Positions 63,148-64,000 of a DNA stretch of 64,000 bases are shown in pieces. Numbering within the stretch: position 1 is the stretch's first letter; every line of letters begins with the position of its first letter. The DNA lies in NCBI GenBank assembly GCA_003134995.1, contig PLDC01000002.1, forward strand, positions 111,394 to 175,393, written 5' to 3'. The DNA is from Acidobacteriaceae bacterium. Lineage in GTDB: Bacteria > Acidobacteriota > Terriglobia > Terriglobales > Acidobacteriaceae. The notes beneath the pieces were generated by a model that was given only the letters and a program-made list of their open reading frames with translations, made no database searches and was not told where the DNA came from. Position numbers and translations under genes: made by a program.

Positions 63148-63884
63148 GACTCCGAGACAAGTTGTCGCACGACTTCGTTGTCGCTCTTCTCTAATTCAGA
63201 AGCTGTGCCAAAGCCGACCAGGCGCCCCTGGTCGAGTATGGCGATGTGGTCGGCAACTCTCCGCGCGCTCCGCACATCATGGGTGACGATGACGAGCGTC
63301 GTGTGAAGATCTTTCTTCACTTTGATCAGAAGGTTGTCTATCTCTGAAGCGGTGATCTGATCAAGCCCGCTGGTGGGCTCGTCGGCTAGTAGCAGCGTTG
63401 GATTCAGAACCAGAGCCCGTGCCAGACCCGCCCGCTTGCTCATGCCTCCCGAGAGCTCGGCCGGCATTTTGTCTTTGTCGTGATCGAGGCCAACACGCTT
63501 GAGCGTTTCCTCTATGGCTTGCTGGATCTCGGCTGAAGACTTCGTCTTATCCAGGCGGTGGAGCGGCAAAGCAAGATTCTCTCCGACCGTGAACGAGTCG
63601 AACAGGGCACCGCTTTGAAAGAGAAAGCCGATGTGGCGCCGAACACGAGAGAGATCTTTCTCGCCAACTTGAGCGATGTCTTCCGACTCGATGCAAACTT
63701 TTCCGCTGTCTGGCTTGAGCAGGCCATCCATTAACTTGAGAGTGACGGTTTTGCCCGTGCCGCTGCGCCCAAGGATGCAAAGCGCCTCACCTTTACCGAG
63801 CTTGAACGATACGTCGACCAGGACCTTTCTATTTCCGAAGGTCTTCGATACGTGCTGGAACTCAATCGCCGGGGGATCGCTCAT
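63138..63884 (-). CDS. mlaF: Mla lipid-transport ABC ATPase MlaF
   Basis: 248 residues. Walker A GRSGTGKT at 39-46, Q-loop Gln90 (FLFQSGALFDS), signature LSGGMSKRAG from 144 and Walker B LLLADEPTSGLD from 164 are all intact. It drives lipid traffic between inner and outer membranes with MlaE and MlaD. Its start overlaps the mlaE stop (ATGA), and its end overlaps mlaD. Confidence 0.94.
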   Translation of the reverse strand: MSDPPAIEFQHVSKTFGNRKVLVDVSFKLGKGEALCILGRSGTGKTVTLKLMDGLLKPDSGKVCIESEDIAQVGEKDLSRVRRHIGFLFQSGALFDSFTVGENLALPLHRLDKTKSSAEIQQAIEETLKRVGLDHDKDKMPAELSGGMSKRAGLARALVLNPTLLLADEPTSGLDQITASEIDNLLIKVKKDLHTTLVIVTHDVRSARRVADHIAILDQGRLVGFGTASELEKSDNEVVRQLVSESCI

Positions 63885-64000
63885 ATGGCTTGCCCGGGAA
63901 AGAAAAAGAAGATGACCTTCACCAGGATGACATCCACCACGATGATCAGAAGGGAGGATAGGACCACGCTGTTCGTGGCAGCCCGCTGCACTCCCTGGGA
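63881..64000 (-). CDS. mlaE: MlaE permease, C-terminal end only (partial)
   Basis: The window ends inside the gene. The final 39 codons read SQGVQRAATNSVVLSSLLII, then VDVILVKVIFFFF, the last helix and GxxxVGRATTRAVV-like turn of MlaE-family permeases. The stop overlaps the mlaF start. Confidence 0.8.
   Translation of the reverse strand, partial: SQGVQRAATNSVVLSSLLIIVVDVILVKVIFFFFPGQAI

Overview
The window looks like chromosomal DNA of an Acidobacteriota bacterium, probably class Terriglobia. This rests on remembered family features, not a search. The pointers are a DUF2934 protein, a CcmH with a CxCxC-type motif, long secreted beta-helix/Ig-type proteins, a membrane-anchored OmpR/ToxR-like regulator and short palindromic repeats that run into coding sequence. 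TGA is used as an ordinary stop by many intact genes, so the code is standard.

Layout. (1) 0-8 kb, conserved: HtpX protease, a secreted Asp-box protein, a cytochrome c maturation operon read leftwards (ccmF-ccmH-small CcmI-like gene-membrane protein), a DUF2934 protein and tRNA-Glu(CTC) with a terminator. (2) 8-43 kb, accessory and heavily decayed: an hsdR remnant directly behind the tRNA; a HipA-like kinase divergent from a DUF3037-like gene; a second HipA-like copy broken by one TGA; a DUF3037-like remnant; two paralogous trypsin-like secreted proteins 23 kb apart; a truncated CheB-CheR-PAS protein; a SWIM/DDE transposase; a class II tRNA with a GCA anticodon; a 416-bp tandem duplication; a broken IS91-like transposase with a ParB-like partner; and a two-gene module pairing a QueC-like PP-loop enzyme with a protein starting Met-Gly. 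(3) 42.8-50.2 kb: a GH106-type rhamnosidase cut off at the QueC stop codon, then an EmrA/TolC/EmrB efflux operon with a LysR regulator. (4) 50.5-61.5 kb: a ToxR-like regulator, an AraC remnant, then mostly rightward genes for small-molecule metabolism (AhpD-like, several alpha/beta hydrolases, phenol-MetA-type outer-membrane protein, XapX, tandem glyoxalase-fold protein, beta-propeller), with a haloalkane-dehalogenase-like gene on the opposite strand. (5) 61.8-64 kb: mlaE-mlaF-mlaD lipid transport operon, read leftwards, mlaE cut by the window edge.

The strongest candidates for something new are the QueC-like/Met-Gly module at 40.26-42.83 kb, the class II tRNA with a cysteine anticodon at 27.92-28.03 kb, and a 33-34-bp motif in four copies that marks the HipA-like/DUF3037 loci between 11.4 and 21.0 kb.
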